Assembly: GCA_016178785.1 (NCBI GenBank)
Contig: JACOSO010000026.1
Location: 62,001 to 126,000 of the forward strand
Direction: 5' to 3'
Source: Bacteroidota bacterium
GTDB taxonomy: Bacteria > Bacteroidota > Bacteroidia > Cytophagales > Cyclobacteriaceae
Length of the DNA stretch: 64,000 nucleotides
The notes below the pieces were generated by a model. The model worked only from the letters and a program-made list of their open reading frames with translations. It was not told the DNA's origin and did not search any database. Position 1 is the stretch's first letter; every line of letters begins with the position of its first letter. Of this stretch, positions 48,927-57,496 are shown piece by piece. The position numbers and the translations under genes are program-made.

Positions 48927-49850
48927 ATGCAGCGCAGAAAATTCTTACAACAATCGCTATTGACCAGTGGAGCGTTATTAAGCGCCCCTACCCTTTTCGC
49001 GATGAGCAAAAAAGTATACATCACGGCTGAAGAAAAGCCATTCAATCTTAATTACGCCATTCATGATGGCACTTTTAGAAATCTGGCTGGAGATGATTTT
49101 ATAGAGCAAATAAAATTCGCTCACAGCATGGGTTTTCGTGCCATTGAAGACAACGGTATGATGGCGCGATCGACTGAAATGCAAAAGAAGATTGGCGATA
49201 CGCTTTCTAAGTTGGGTATGACAATGGGCGTGTTTGTGATTACGTCACAAAATTGGCATTGGAAAACAAGTCTTGCTTCAGGAAAGCAAGAATGGATTGA
49301 TTTAATGATAAAAGATTGCAAAGAATCAATTGAAGTTGCCAAGCGCTGTAATGCAAAATACATGACTGTAGTGCCTGGCAATTATGACAGGAGTTTACCA
49401 ATCGATTTGCAAACTGCAAACATTATTCGTTCACTTCGACTAGCATCGGAAATTCTTGCCCCACACGGTTTGGTGATGGTGCTGGAAGCATTGAGCGACA
49501 ATCCTGATTTGTTTCTTCGCCACACCGACCAAACATTTATGATTTGTAAAGCGGTGAATAGCCCTGCCTGCAAATTTTTGTTTGACATGTACCACATGCA
49601 ACGCAACGAAGGCGACATCATCAGCAACCTGAACCGCGTGTGGGATGAAATCGGATATTTACAAATAGGCGACAACCCGGAGCGCAACGAACCCGGCACA
49701 GGCGAAATGAATTATCGAAATATTTTCAAACACATTTATAACAAAGGCTACAAAGGCATTCTTGGTATGGAGCATGGTGCTGCTAAAGCAGGCAAGGAAG
49801 GAGAGCAGGCGCTAATCAAGGCGTATCGTGAAGCAGACGATTTTTTGTAA
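48927..49850 (+). CDS. Tat-exported sugar isomerase/epimerase-like TIM-barrel protein
   Basis: A 307-residue protein. 'MQRRKFLQQSLLTSGALLSA' is a twin-arginine-like signal. The body is an AP-endonuclease-2/hydroxypyruvate-isomerase-type TIM barrel: 'FAHSMGFRAIEDNG', 'KYMTVVPGNY', 'HGLVMVLEALS', 'KFLFDMYHMQRNEGDI', 'YLQIGDNPERNEPGTGEMNY' and 'GILGMEHG', with the metal-binding Glu, Asp, His residues in the usual strands. It resembles hydroxypyruvate isomerase (Hyi/OtnI). It is divergent from apbE; the sugar oxidoreductase nearby suggests periplasmic sugar processing. Confidence 0.85.
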   Translation: MQRRKFLQQSLLTSGALLSAPTLFAMSKKVYITAEEKPFNLNYAIHDGTFRNLAGDDFIEQIKFAHSMGFRAIEDNGMMARSTEMQKKIGDTLSKLGMTMGVFVITSQNWHWKTSLASGKQEWIDLMIKDCKESIEVAKRCNAKYMTVVPGNYDRSLPIDLQTANIIRSLRLASEILAPHGLVMVLEALSDNPDLFLRHTDQTFMICKAVNSPACKFLFDMYHMQRNEGDIISNLNRVWDEIGYLQIGDNPERNEPGTGEMNYRNIFKHIYNKGYKGILGMEHGAAKAGKEGEQALIKAYREADDFL

Positions 49851-49884
49851 AAAAAATATTTTTGACTTACACAGCGTGTTGCTC

Positions 49885-50367
49885 TCACGAACCTTTCTTT
49901 CGCTCCTTAATTTCAACTTGCCGTTTGATACTTTCTTCTAGAGAAATAAAAGTTTCAGTCCTTTGCACACCTCTTATTGTTTGAATGTGCTCGTTCAGCA
50001 CTTCTCTTAAGTGCTGTGTGTCTTTGCAAATGATCTTGGCAAACATACTGTACACACCTGTGGTATAATGCAGCTCAACGATCTCCGGGATTTTTTTCAT
50101 ATGTGCCACACACTCGTGATACTCTGAACCTTTTTCTAAAAATATTCCAAGGAACGCGCAGATATCATAACCCACTTTTGAAGGTTTGACCTCCAAATGA
50201 GAGCCAAGCACTACTCCCATGTCGGTAAGCTTTTTCATGCGCACGTGAACCGTACCTGTAGATATGATCAATTCTTTGGCGATTTCAGTGAAGGGAGTCA
50301 TCGCATCCTTGATTAACATCGACAAAATCTGTTTGTCAAGTTTATCAATTTGTAAATTCTGAGCCAT
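49885..50367 (-). CDS. Lrp/AsnC-family transcriptional regulator
   Basis: A 160-residue protein with the winged helix-turn-helix of the family ('LDKQILSMLIKDAMTPFTEI', 'ISTGTVHVRMKKLTDMGVV') and a C-terminal RAM domain (about 75-150; 'GIFLEKGS', 'VELHYTTGVYSMFAKIIC', 'IQTIRGVQRTETFISLEES'). It probably binds an amino acid as effector. It is divergent from asnB with about 160 bp between them, like asnC/asnA in enteric bacteria, so control of asparagine synthesis is likely. The family usually autoregulates. Confidence 0.92.
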   Translation of the reverse strand: MAQNLQIDKLDKQILSMLIKDAMTPFTEIAKELIISTGTVHVRMKKLTDMGVVLGSHLEVKPSKVGYDICAFLGIFLEKGSEYHECVAHMKKIPEIVELHYTTGVYSMFAKIICKDTQHLREVLNEHIQTIRGVQRTETFISLEESIKRQVEIKERKKGS

Positions 50368-50388
50368 TTTCTCATAGTTGAATTAAAA

Positions 50389-50396
50389 CAAATGTA
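50389..50396 (-). promoter_or_regulatory. -7 element of the Lrp/AsnC gene
   Basis: TACATTTG on the minus strand matches TAnnTTTG, 21 bp before the regulator's start. The AT-rich stretch next to it (50397-50440) contains partly symmetrical TAATTATTA/ATAATTATA and is a candidate operator for the divergent pair. Confidence 0.45.
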
Positions 50397-50476
50397 ATTA
50401 TTATAGCTATATTTTATCATAATTATAAAAATTAGTTCATTTTATTGATTTTTTACGAATGAATTGGATTATGAAC

Positions 50477-50484
50477 TACTTTTG
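50477..50484 (+). promoter_or_regulatory. -7 element of asnB
   Basis: TACTTTTG matches TAnnTTTG; it lies 41 bp before the ATG. The -33 element is not clear. Confidence 0.45.
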
Positions 50485-50525
50485 CACTAACAGAAGTGAA
50501 AGAGTAAAAACAAATTTTATAACCC

Positions 50526-52193
50526 ATGTGCGGAATTGTAGGTGTATTCGATTTGAAAAAAGATTCGAAAGATTTAAGAACGCAGGTTCTTGAAATGTCA
50601 AAGAAAGTTCGTCATCGCGGACCTGATTGGTCTGGAATTTATTCCGGAGAAAAAGCAATCCTGGCACACGAACGCCTCGCTATTGTCGATCCGCAATCGG
50701 GCGGACAGCCCCTTTACAGCAAAGACAAAAAATTAGTGCTTGCAGTGAACGGTGAAATTTACAATCACCAGGAATTGCGAAAAGAGTTGAACGGCTCATA
50801 CGAATTCCAAACCAAATCAGATTGCGAAGTAATCCTCGCTTTGTATCGCAAAAAAGGCCCTGCTTTCATTGAAGACCTGAATGGAATTTTTGGTTTTGCT
50901 CTTTACGATGTTGAAAAGGATCGCTATCTGATTGCCCGAGATCATATGGGCATTATCCCATTGTACATTGGTTGGGATATTTTTGGAAATTTTTATGTGG
51001 CCTCTGAACTAAAGGCATTGGAGGGCGTCTGCAATAAAATAGAGCCGTTCTTGCCAGGTCATTATTGGTACAGCGAAGAGGGTGAAATGAAAAAATGGTA
51101 CACTCGCGATTGGCCTGAGTACAATGCAGTAAAAGAAAATGGATCTTCAATTGATCAACTGCGCACTGAGCTTGAAGCATCAGTTCATCGTCAGCTGATG
51201 TCTGATGTTCCCTATGGCGTTTTGCTTTCGGGCGGGCTGGACTCTTCCATTATTTCTGCAATTGCGAAAAAATATGCTGCTAAGAGAATCGAATCTGGCG
51301 ATACGCAAGATGCGTGGTGGCCGCAGTTGCATTCATTCGCAGTAGGGTTAGTTGGCTCTCCTGACCTAGCTGCAGCAAAAAAGGTAGCTGAGCACATTGG
51401 CACTGTTCATCATGAAGTTAACTTCACTGTGCAGGAAGGTTTGGATGCGTTACGAGATGTGATCTATCATTTGGAAACGTACGATGTCACCACCGTGCGC
51501 GCATCTACGCCCATGTATTTGCTAGCGCGCGTGATCAAATCCATGGGGATAAAAATGGTTCTTTCCGGTGAAGGATCTGATGAGCTTTTCGGTGGCTATT
51601 TGTATTTTCATAAAGCGCCTGATGCAAAATCATTTCACGAAGAGACGGTACGAAAGCTTAGCAAACTGCATTTGTACGACTGCCTTCGTGCGAACAAAGC
51701 ATTGGCTGCTTGGGGTGTAGAAGGCCGTGTTCCTTTTCTCGACAAGGAATTTATGGATGTGGCCATGCGATTAAACCCAAAAGATAAAATGGCGGGCAAT
51801 GGAAAAATGGAAAAATGGATTTTACGCAAAGCGTTTGAAAACTATTTACCCGAGAGCATTGCATGGCGACAAAAAGAACAGTTCTCTGATGGCGTGGGCT
51901 ACAACTGGATTGACTCGTTGAAAGAACTCGTTGCAAAAAAAGTAACAGATGAGCAGATGCTAAATGCAAAGTTTCGCTTCCCGATCAATCCGCCTATGTC
52001 GAAAGAGGAATATTATTACCGCTCCATTTTTGCAGAGCACTTCCCCTCCGACTCGGCTGCGATGTGTGTTCCTTCGGTTCCTTCGGTGGCTTGCAGCACG
52101 CCAGAAGCGCTCGCTTGGGATGCCTCCTTCAAAAATATGTTGGATCCTTCGGGACGCGCAGTAAAGACAGTGCACATGGAGGCATATGCCTGA
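50526..52193 (+). CDS. asnB: Glutamine-hydrolysing asparagine synthetase
   Basis: A 555-residue cytoplasmic enzyme. The N-terminus 'MCGIVGVFDL' exposes Cys2, the nucleophile of the class II glutaminase domain (about 1-205), with 'AVNGEIYNHQELR' and 'ALYDVEKDRYLIARDHMGI' as its conserved blocks. The synthetase domain follows with the PP-loop 'LLSGGLDSSI' (about 235-244) and 'VLSGEGSDELFGGYLYF' plus 'AWGVEGRVPFLDKEFMD'. It makes asparagine from aspartate, glutamine and ATP. The gene is divergent from an Lrp/AsnC regulator. The C-terminal 40 residues contain an unusual 'CVPSVPSVAC' stretch but are otherwise typical. Confidence 0.96.
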   Translation: MCGIVGVFDLKKDSKDLRTQVLEMSKKVRHRGPDWSGIYSGEKAILAHERLAIVDPQSGGQPLYSKDKKLVLAVNGEIYNHQELRKELNGSYEFQTKSDCEVILALYRKKGPAFIEDLNGIFGFALYDVEKDRYLIARDHMGIIPLYIGWDIFGNFYVASELKALEGVCNKIEPFLPGHYWYSEEGEMKKWYTRDWPEYNAVKENGSSIDQLRTELEASVHRQLMSDVPYGVLLSGGLDSSIISAIAKKYAAKRIESGDTQDAWWPQLHSFAVGLVGSPDLAAAKKVAEHIGTVHHEVNFTVQEGLDALRDVIYHLETYDVTTVRASTPMYLLARVIKSMGIKMVLSGEGSDELFGGYLYFHKAPDAKSFHEETVRKLSKLHLYDCLRANKALAAWGVEGRVPFLDKEFMDVAMRLNPKDKMAGNGKMEKWILRKAFENYLPESIAWRQKEQFSDGVGYNWIDSLKELVAKKVTDEQMLNAKFRFPINPPMSKEEYYYRSIFAEHFPSDSAAMCVPSVPSVACSTPEALAWDASFKNMLDPSGRAVKTVHMEAYA

Positions 52194-52210
52194 TGATGTC
52201 AGATAAAAAA

Positions 52211-52720
52211 TTAGGCGACTTTAAGAGGCAGTGTAATCTCAAATTCAGTCTCACCCACCTCTGAATTTCATTCACTGCCTTTCACAAACATCTTAAAGAT
52301 TTGGTCTTTGACTTTTTCGTGAATGCCAATGCCGTTGTCTTTGATAACGATCGAAATGTTTTCTCCATTTAGCGATGAGCCAACTCGTACTTTTGAATTT
52401 ACGTCTGCCTTAAATACCATTGCGTTTTCTAGCAAGTTATAGAGTGCCTCTTTTAACAAATCACAATCTGAGACTAGTTTGACAGACGTGTCAATACCAA
52501 CCCATCAAAGCGTACCAGGCCGTTGAGCGGTTGCCATCCACAAATATCCATCGTGTGCTTGCACCATCTGCAACACCCCCGAGGCAGCTTAGACACCTTC
52601 CCAATGATCTATATTATATTGCGTTAATTCTTTGGCTGGATTCAAGGGTTGAGAAAAAGAGAAGTGAAATGATACCTCAGCAAGGATGGTGATAAAAAAG
52701 AAGGGTAGCGATTTCATCAT
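52211..52720 (-). pseudogene. Decayed two-component regulator-propeller/histidine-kinase gene
   Basis: From ATG 52718-52720 the minus strand reads a signal peptide-like start ('MMKSLPFFFITILAEV') and 'LTQYNIDHWEG', then, after a stop, 'VLQMVQAHDGYLWMAT', both typical of the first blades of two-component regulator propeller proteins. The sequence then jumps directly into a HATPase domain ('LKEALYNLLENAMVF', 'IVIKDNGIGIHEKVKDQIF'), breaks again after 'MFVKGSE' and ends 'GETEFEITLPLKVA' with a stop at 52211-52213. Most of the propeller, HisKA and G box are missing. It must be a deletion remnant of a large sensor kinase. Confidence 0.75.
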
Positions 52721-52801
52721 TGAACCTTTTCACAATAAATTATCATTTTATTGGAGTCTTCCAAAAATGATTGACCTAAGAATACATCAACTAAAAAAAA
52801 T

Positions 52802-53137
52802 ATGACAGACTTAACTTTAATCACGACAAGCACCTCGCTCGAGGGCTATCGTATTGTAAAACAACTTGGCCTTGTACGTGGCATCACTGTACGCTCTCGC
52901 AGCGTGATCGGCAATATCGCTGGTGGGTTTATGATGATCTTCGGTGGCAAAAGTTCCATCTATACTGAATTATGCGAAAAGGCACGCGAGGAAGCGTTGC
53001 AACTGATGATTCAGCATGGAAAAGAAATGGGCTGCAATGCCATCATCAACATGCGCTACGATGCCAATGAAGTACTGAGCGGACTCACTGAAGTTCTCGC
53101 TTATGGAACAGCGGTTGTTGTCGAGAAAGTAAATTAA
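52802..53137 (+). CDS. YbjQ/UPF0145 (DUF74) family protein
   Basis: A 111-residue single-domain protein of the YbjQ family: 'TLEGYRI'-like start ('TSTSLEGYRIVKQLGLVRGI'), 'RSVIGNIAGGFMMIFGG', 'AREEALQLMIQHGKEMGCNA' and 'VLAYGTAVVVE'. Family members form pentameric barrels and are of unknown function, sometimes listed as heavy-metal-binding-domain-like. It is convergent with the efflux operon; its stop overlaps the TolC gene's stop by 4 bp. Confidence 0.93.
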   Translation: MTDLTLITTSTSLEGYRIVKQLGLVRGITVRSRSVIGNIAGGFMMIFGGKSSIYTELCEKAREEALQLMIQHGKEMGCNAIINMRYDANEVLSGLTEVLAYGTAVVVEKVN

Positions 53138-54591
53138 TCTGACTGCTGATAAAGTTCTTTGCCCGTTGCAAAATCATAAAGGGTAAGCCTCCTTAAATTA
53201 AAATAGGAGGTCCAGAAAGATTTGAGTGCCTGAATATAACTGCGCTTGGCATTGTCTTTTTCAGTGAGTGCGATGCCTAAGTTGGTGATGTCAATCTTAC
53301 CGATGAGGTAACGGTTTTGTGCAACCATGTATCGCTCTTGTGCCACGGCATCAGATTTCCTGGTTATCTCAATCTGCAAACGCAATAACTCAAATTGGCG
53401 AACCTGCGTTATGATCTCTTGCTCAAAGTTGACTTCGTCTTGAGCAATAACAAAATCATTAAGTCGCTTGTTGGCGTAAGCTGTCTGCATTAATGATTTT
53501 CTTCTACCCCAGTCAACTATCGGTATGTTAAACGAGACTGATCCCATCTGCTGATTAGATGGTCTTGTGTACAAATCTGAGAGGATCAAGGCTGAGTTAT
53601 TTAATCCGTAGGAAGCAGTGATGTTAGCTTGATACCGCTGGCCTTTGGCTTGGGCAACATTTGCCTCAGCCTCTATTCTTCTGCGTTCGAAAGCAATGTA
53701 GTCCGCTCGATTCTTTTTGGCATAGCGCAAAGCCTCTTCCTCCGTTAAGTCAAAGGCAGGAATATTTTCCGGTAAAGTAAGGCTGAAACTTTCCCCGTCT
53801 TTTATACCAATAAATGTGCGAAGTCGCAACAAGGCATTTTGGAAGTCAAGCTTCGCCTGAGCAACGTCTTGTCTTGATTTAAGTAGCTGAAGTTCTACCT
53901 GCAGAAGTTTGTCTTGTGAGGTAGTTCCAATATTATATCGACCTTGCTCGATCTTATGAATGGTATCGTTATTGGCCAAATTGAATTTTGCAATTTGCTC
54001 GTTCACCTGATAGGTTAGGACATCAAAAAAACGGCTGGCCGCTTCTTGAGAAATGGATTCTAATGTTTGCACATATTGGCGTTTGGATTCTTCCAATAAA
54101 ATAGGTTTTGTTCTTTTATCCCATCGTAGTGGATTATATGAGAAAACAGGCTGCGTAAGTTGAATGTTATACAAACCCGATTGCCATCCTTCATATTTTG
54201 GTATTGGTGAAGCGGGCGCACTGTTAATATAACTGTAACTTGTATTCACTGAAATTGTTCCACCCGTCCATGGAATAGGCTGTTGTAATCCCAGATTCAT
54301 GAATGGGGTAAAGTTGGTTGCTAATCGATAAGCAAAAGATCCATCATTCTGAGGCGTATTAGAATATCCGCTTGAGTAGGGGGTTGTGGCACCCAGTCTG
54401 AGCTGCGGATTATAATTGGTTTTATAGGAAAGGAATTGCCAATAACTTGTTTCCTTCTGCGTTTGTGCCTGTTTGGTGAATGGCGACTGGTTAATCGCCA
54501 ATTGAATGACATCAGTAATAGAATAGCTTGTTTGAGCAAGAGACGAATGAGCGATTATGATTAAGCTCCCAAGAAAAAAGTATCTATTCAT
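53134..54591 (-). CDS. TolC-family outer-membrane efflux protein
   Basis: The start is placed at 54591 ('MNRYFFLG'), giving a signal peptide ending 'SSLAQ'; a longer frame begins inside the permease gene. The 485 residues have two OEP repeats of long helices ('YSITDVIQLAINQSPFTKQA', 'EALRYAKKNRADYIAFERRR') with the usual beta segments ('IVDWGRR', 'SYIQALKSFWTSYFNLRRL'). It would form the trimeric outer-membrane channel of the pump encoded upstream. The start overlaps the permease stop by about 8 bp, so the three genes form one operon. Confidence 0.9.
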   Translation of the reverse strand: MNRYFFLGSLIIIAHSSLAQTSYSITDVIQLAINQSPFTKQAQTQKETSYWQFLSYKTNYNPQLRLGATTPYSSGYSNTPQNDGSFAYRLATNFTPFMNLGLQQPIPWTGGTISVNTSYSYINSAPASPIPKYEGWQSGLYNIQLTQPVFSYNPLRWDKRTKPILLEESKRQYVQTLESISQEAASRFFDVLTYQVNEQIAKFNLANNDTIHKIEQGRYNIGTTSQDKLLQVELQLLKSRQDVAQAKLDFQNALLRLRTFIGIKDGESFSLTLPENIPAFDLTEEEALRYAKKNRADYIAFERRRIEAEANVAQAKGQRYQANITASYGLNNSALILSDLYTRPSNQQMGSVSFNIPIVDWGRRKSLMQTAYANKRLNDFVIAQDEVNFEQEIITQVRQFELLRLQIEITRKSDAVAQERYMVAQNRYLIGKIDITNLGIALTEKDNAKRSYIQALKSFWTSYFNLRRLTLYDFATGKELYQQSD

Positions 54592-55960
54592 AGCGTAAGG
54601 ATGCGATAGGATCTTGTTGTGCAGCTTTGCGCGCAGGCGCGATTCCAAAAATTAAACCCACCGTTGCTGCAACGCCAAAGGATAAAACGATGGAAGAAAA
54701 ACTGATGATCGTAGGAATGTTGGCGAATGACGAAACCACGAAAGCAAGCGTTATCCCTAAAACCACTCCGATCATTCCGCCAGTGCCACTGATCATTACC
54801 GCCTCAAAAAGAAATTGCTGCACCACATCACTCTTCTTTGCACCTATGGAAAGTCGCAGGCCGATTTCCTTGATGCGCTCGAGCACAGAGGCAAGCATGA
54901 TGTTCATGATGCCAATGCCGCCAACAAGGAGTGAGATTCCCGCAATCGCTCCGAGCACATAATTGAAAATATCGTTGGTACGTTGCTGCTGTTTCAAAAG
55001 CAATTCGGGGATCTCAATTTCATAATCAACCATATCAGAATGCTTTCGCTGCAACAGGCGCGCAAGTATTTCAGCAGTAGATTGCATCTTCTCTGTTTCT
55101 TTTACTTGAATAACCAGACGATCGAGCTGATGATAATTTTTCTTTTCTTGTTCTGATTCGCTGGATGCTGCAGTATTGTTGAAAACCATTCCCCTGCTTT
55201 GCATGCCCGCTAATCGCAATGCCTCAGCCGTAATCAGTTCACGATTCACATATCGGATCAATACACTTTGCAAAGGAGCATATACATCCATGTTGAAATC
55301 GCGAATGCCTAGTTTGCTAATGCTGGTCTCGGAAACCACTCGCTCACGCAAAACGCCTATTATGGTTAACCAATGCTGCCCCACTTTGATATTTTTTCCT
55401 ATTGGATTCTCTGTTGGAAAAAACCGTGTTTTGATATTCGAGCCAATAACGCAAACCGGCAAACCATTTTTAAGTTGGTTTGGATTGAACAGCCTTCCTT
55501 CAGCCAATTGAAAATCATAAATCTCAAAATAGGCTGGCTCCACTCCTACCAACTTTGCAGAGCGTCTTAGTCCATTGCGAATCACGTTTGTCTCCAAAAT
55601 AATTTCGGGGCTGATTTTGCTAAGCCCGGGAATGGCTTCCTGAATACTTCGCATATCCCGCATGGTGAGTCCTGGCGAAAATTTTTTCTTTTCTTTTTTG
55701 CCGTTGGCTTGCTCGTTGAGTTTTTCTTCTTTCTGCTCAACAATCGGCTTGATTACAATATTATTGACCCCCACCAATTTGATCTGATTCAGGATTTCTT
55801 GTTGAGCGCCATTGCCTATGGCGAGCATGGCAATCACTGCGGCTACACCGAAAATAATACCAAGGGCAGTAAGGAGAGATCGAATTCGATTGGCAGCCAC
55901 TGCATCAATAGCAATGTAGAGGTTGACCAGCAATCGTTGATAGTAATCCTTGCTAATCAT
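54584..55960 (-). CDS. MacB-like ABC transporter permease
   Basis: A 458-residue membrane protein. An N-terminal helix ('AIDAVAANRIRSLLTALGII') starts the MacB_PCD periplasmic domain (about 45-285; 'PGLSKISPEIILETNV', 'VCVIGSNI', 'IIGVLRE'), and three C-terminal helices of the FtsX type follow ('LVGGIGIMNIMLASVLERIK', 'EIGLRLSIGAKKSDVV'). No ATPase domain is fused and no ATPase gene is adjacent, unlike MacB of enteric bacteria, so the ATPase must be encoded elsewhere. It lies between the adaptor and the TolC protein. Confidence 0.9.
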   Translation of the reverse strand: MISKDYYQRLLVNLYIAIDAVAANRIRSLLTALGIIFGVAAVIAMLAIGNGAQQEILNQIKLVGVNNIVIKPIVEQKEEKLNEQANGKKEKKKFSPGLTMRDMRSIQEAIPGLSKISPEIILETNVIRNGLRRSAKLVGVEPAYFEIYDFQLAEGRLFNPNQLKNGLPVCVIGSNIKTRFFPTENPIGKNIKVGQHWLTIIGVLRERVVSETSISKLGIRDFNMDVYAPLQSVLIRYVNRELITAEALRLAGMQSRGMVFNNTAASSESEQEKKNYHQLDRLVIQVKETEKMQSTAEILARLLQRKHSDMVDYEIEIPELLLKQQQRTNDIFNYVLGAIAGISLLVGGIGIMNIMLASVLERIKEIGLRLSIGAKKSDVVQQFLFEAVMISGTGGMIGVVLGITLAFVVSSFANIPTIISFSSIVLSFGVAATVGLIFGIAPARKAAQQDPIASLRYE

Positions 55961-57306
55961 TTTTTCGAGGGAGATGGAAGACTCACTATCTTTTGAGAAG
56001 CTACCGTAGGTTTGGCTTTATCTTCCTCTTCATTTTTCTTCTTGCGTTTGCCGTTCATTTCTGGAAGAAGATTCACCGTCAAGTCCGCGTTTCCCAAAGG
56101 CACTGACAAAAACAATCGGTCGTTTTCAGAAAGGCCACTTTTTACCACTGCATCATTTGAATTGGTTTCACCCACAATTACTTCTTGCTTCACTGTGCTC
56201 GCACCTTTTTGACGAAACACGTAAGTGATTGTGTCATGATCGCTATGCAAGCATTCTAGCGGAACGTACAAAGCATCGGGCACTTCGTTGGCTATGATTT
56301 TATTGCTCGTGGTCATCGAGGGGCGAAGCGTAGCATCAGTACCTTCAATTTCCACCAGTACCTCGAATACCTTGGCATCGGAGTTAGGTCGTTGCTCCCC
56401 TACATTGGCTACATGAGTAACAATGCCTTTCAATTTTTTATCGGGATAAGCATCTAAACCTACTTCCACTTTTTGGCCTGCTTTTATTTTACGGATGTCA
56501 ACTTCGTTCACAAAAGTTTTGGATTGCATTTTTTTGAGATCGGGAAGCGTGGCCACAGTGGGCTCCCAGACACTCACTTGCGATCCTGCTTTGATCGGCT
56601 TGCCATCCCATCCTTTTTCATAAATCACCATGCCATCTTCGGGTGCTTTCACATCAAAAGATTCTCCTACTCTCGTCATAGCTTCAAAGTCTGCTTTTAC
56701 TTTTCGTAGTTCAGCCCCAACTTCGTTCATCTTTTCGATGTTCTGATTCTTTTTGATTTTATAATTGTCGAGTGCTTGCTGATAGCCTCTCTTGGCTTTG
56801 TTGAGATCTATCTCAGTTTGTTTGATCGTAGCAGGTGGTTCAAATTTTGATTGCTGACGAATGATATCCTTTTCTTCAACAGCGTATTTCAAATTGATCA
56901 GTTCATCGCGCGATTGACGCATGATAAGTGTGGTATCAAGCTGAGTTTGTATGAATTTGCTGTTCGCTTTTTCGAAGTCAATTTGCTTCTGTGAATACTT
57001 CGTTTGAAATTCTGATCGATCGAGCGTAGCTACCCAATCGCCTTTTCTTACTACCGTGCCCTCATCAACAATTTTTTGAATGTTCACCTGCCAAATCTGA
57101 AACGTACGCAGACCTGAAGGGCCGAGGATTTTTACTGAATTTTTGGCCTCAAGTTCCCCGGTGGTTTCAATCTCTACTTTGAATTTTCCTTTTTTTACTA
57201 CCGACATGATGTCAGTAGATTCTCCTGTCTTGTTGCCACTGACCACAAAGTAGCCGATGAGCACAACAACAATGACTGAGCCTGCGATGATTAGATTCCG
57301 CTTCAT
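55957..57306 (-). CDS. HlyD/MacA-type periplasmic adaptor
   Basis: A 449-residue protein with one N-terminal membrane anchor ('LIIAGSVIVVVLIGYFVV'). It follows the adaptor layout: a barrel-sandwich half ('VKKGKFKVEIETTGELEAKN'), a long coiled coil (about 100-205), the return half ('VKAPEDGMVIYEKGWDG'), a beta-barrel ('VGLDAYPDKKLKGIVTHV') and a membrane-proximal domain. It links the permease to TolC. Its stop overlaps the permease start by 4 bp. The C-terminal Lys/Glu-rich tail ('KRKKKNEEEDKAK') is not usual. Confidence 0.9.
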   Translation of the reverse strand: MKRNLIIAGSVIVVVLIGYFVVSGNKTGESTDIMSVVKKGKFKVEIETTGELEAKNSVKILGPSGLRTFQIWQVNIQKIVDEGTVVRKGDWVATLDRSEFQTKYSQKQIDFEKANSKFIQTQLDTTLIMRQSRDELINLKYAVEEKDIIRQQSKFEPPATIKQTEIDLNKAKRGYQQALDNYKIKKNQNIEKMNEVGAELRKVKADFEAMTRVGESFDVKAPEDGMVIYEKGWDGKPIKAGSQVSVWEPTVATLPDLKKMQSKTFVNEVDIRKIKAGQKVEVGLDAYPDKKLKGIVTHVANVGEQRPNSDAKVFEVLVEIEGTDATLRPSMTTSNKIIANEVPDALYVPLECLHSDHDTITYVFRQKGASTVKQEVIVGETNSNDAVVKSGLSENDRLFLSVPLGNADLTVNLLPEMNGKRKKKNEEEDKAKPTVASQKIVSLPSPSKK

Positions 57307-57447
57307 AGACGATTGGGGTTAGGCACACTTTGAGTATTAACTAATACTACATTGTCATATAAAAGGTTACAAGCTTAGGATTATTGTTCGACCACCTATA
57401 AAAAATACGAGTGGATTGTACAATTTGATGAATCAAAAGCTGAAAAA

Positions 57448-57476
57448 GTTGTGTGAATAACAAATTATTAACTTTA
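57448..57476 (+). promoter_or_regulatory. Candidate promoter of the alpha-amylase-family gene
   Basis: GTTG at 57448-57451, a 17-base spacer and TAACTTTA at 57469-57476 (7 of 8 to TAnnTTTG). The ATG follows 20 bases later. Confidence 0.4.
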
Positions 57477-57496
57477 ACACCTCAACATTTCAGTCC

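Noticed and set aside
26964-50526. A functional link between tRNA-Asn and asnB
   Set aside because: The genes are 23 kb apart in different contexts; proximity appears accidental.
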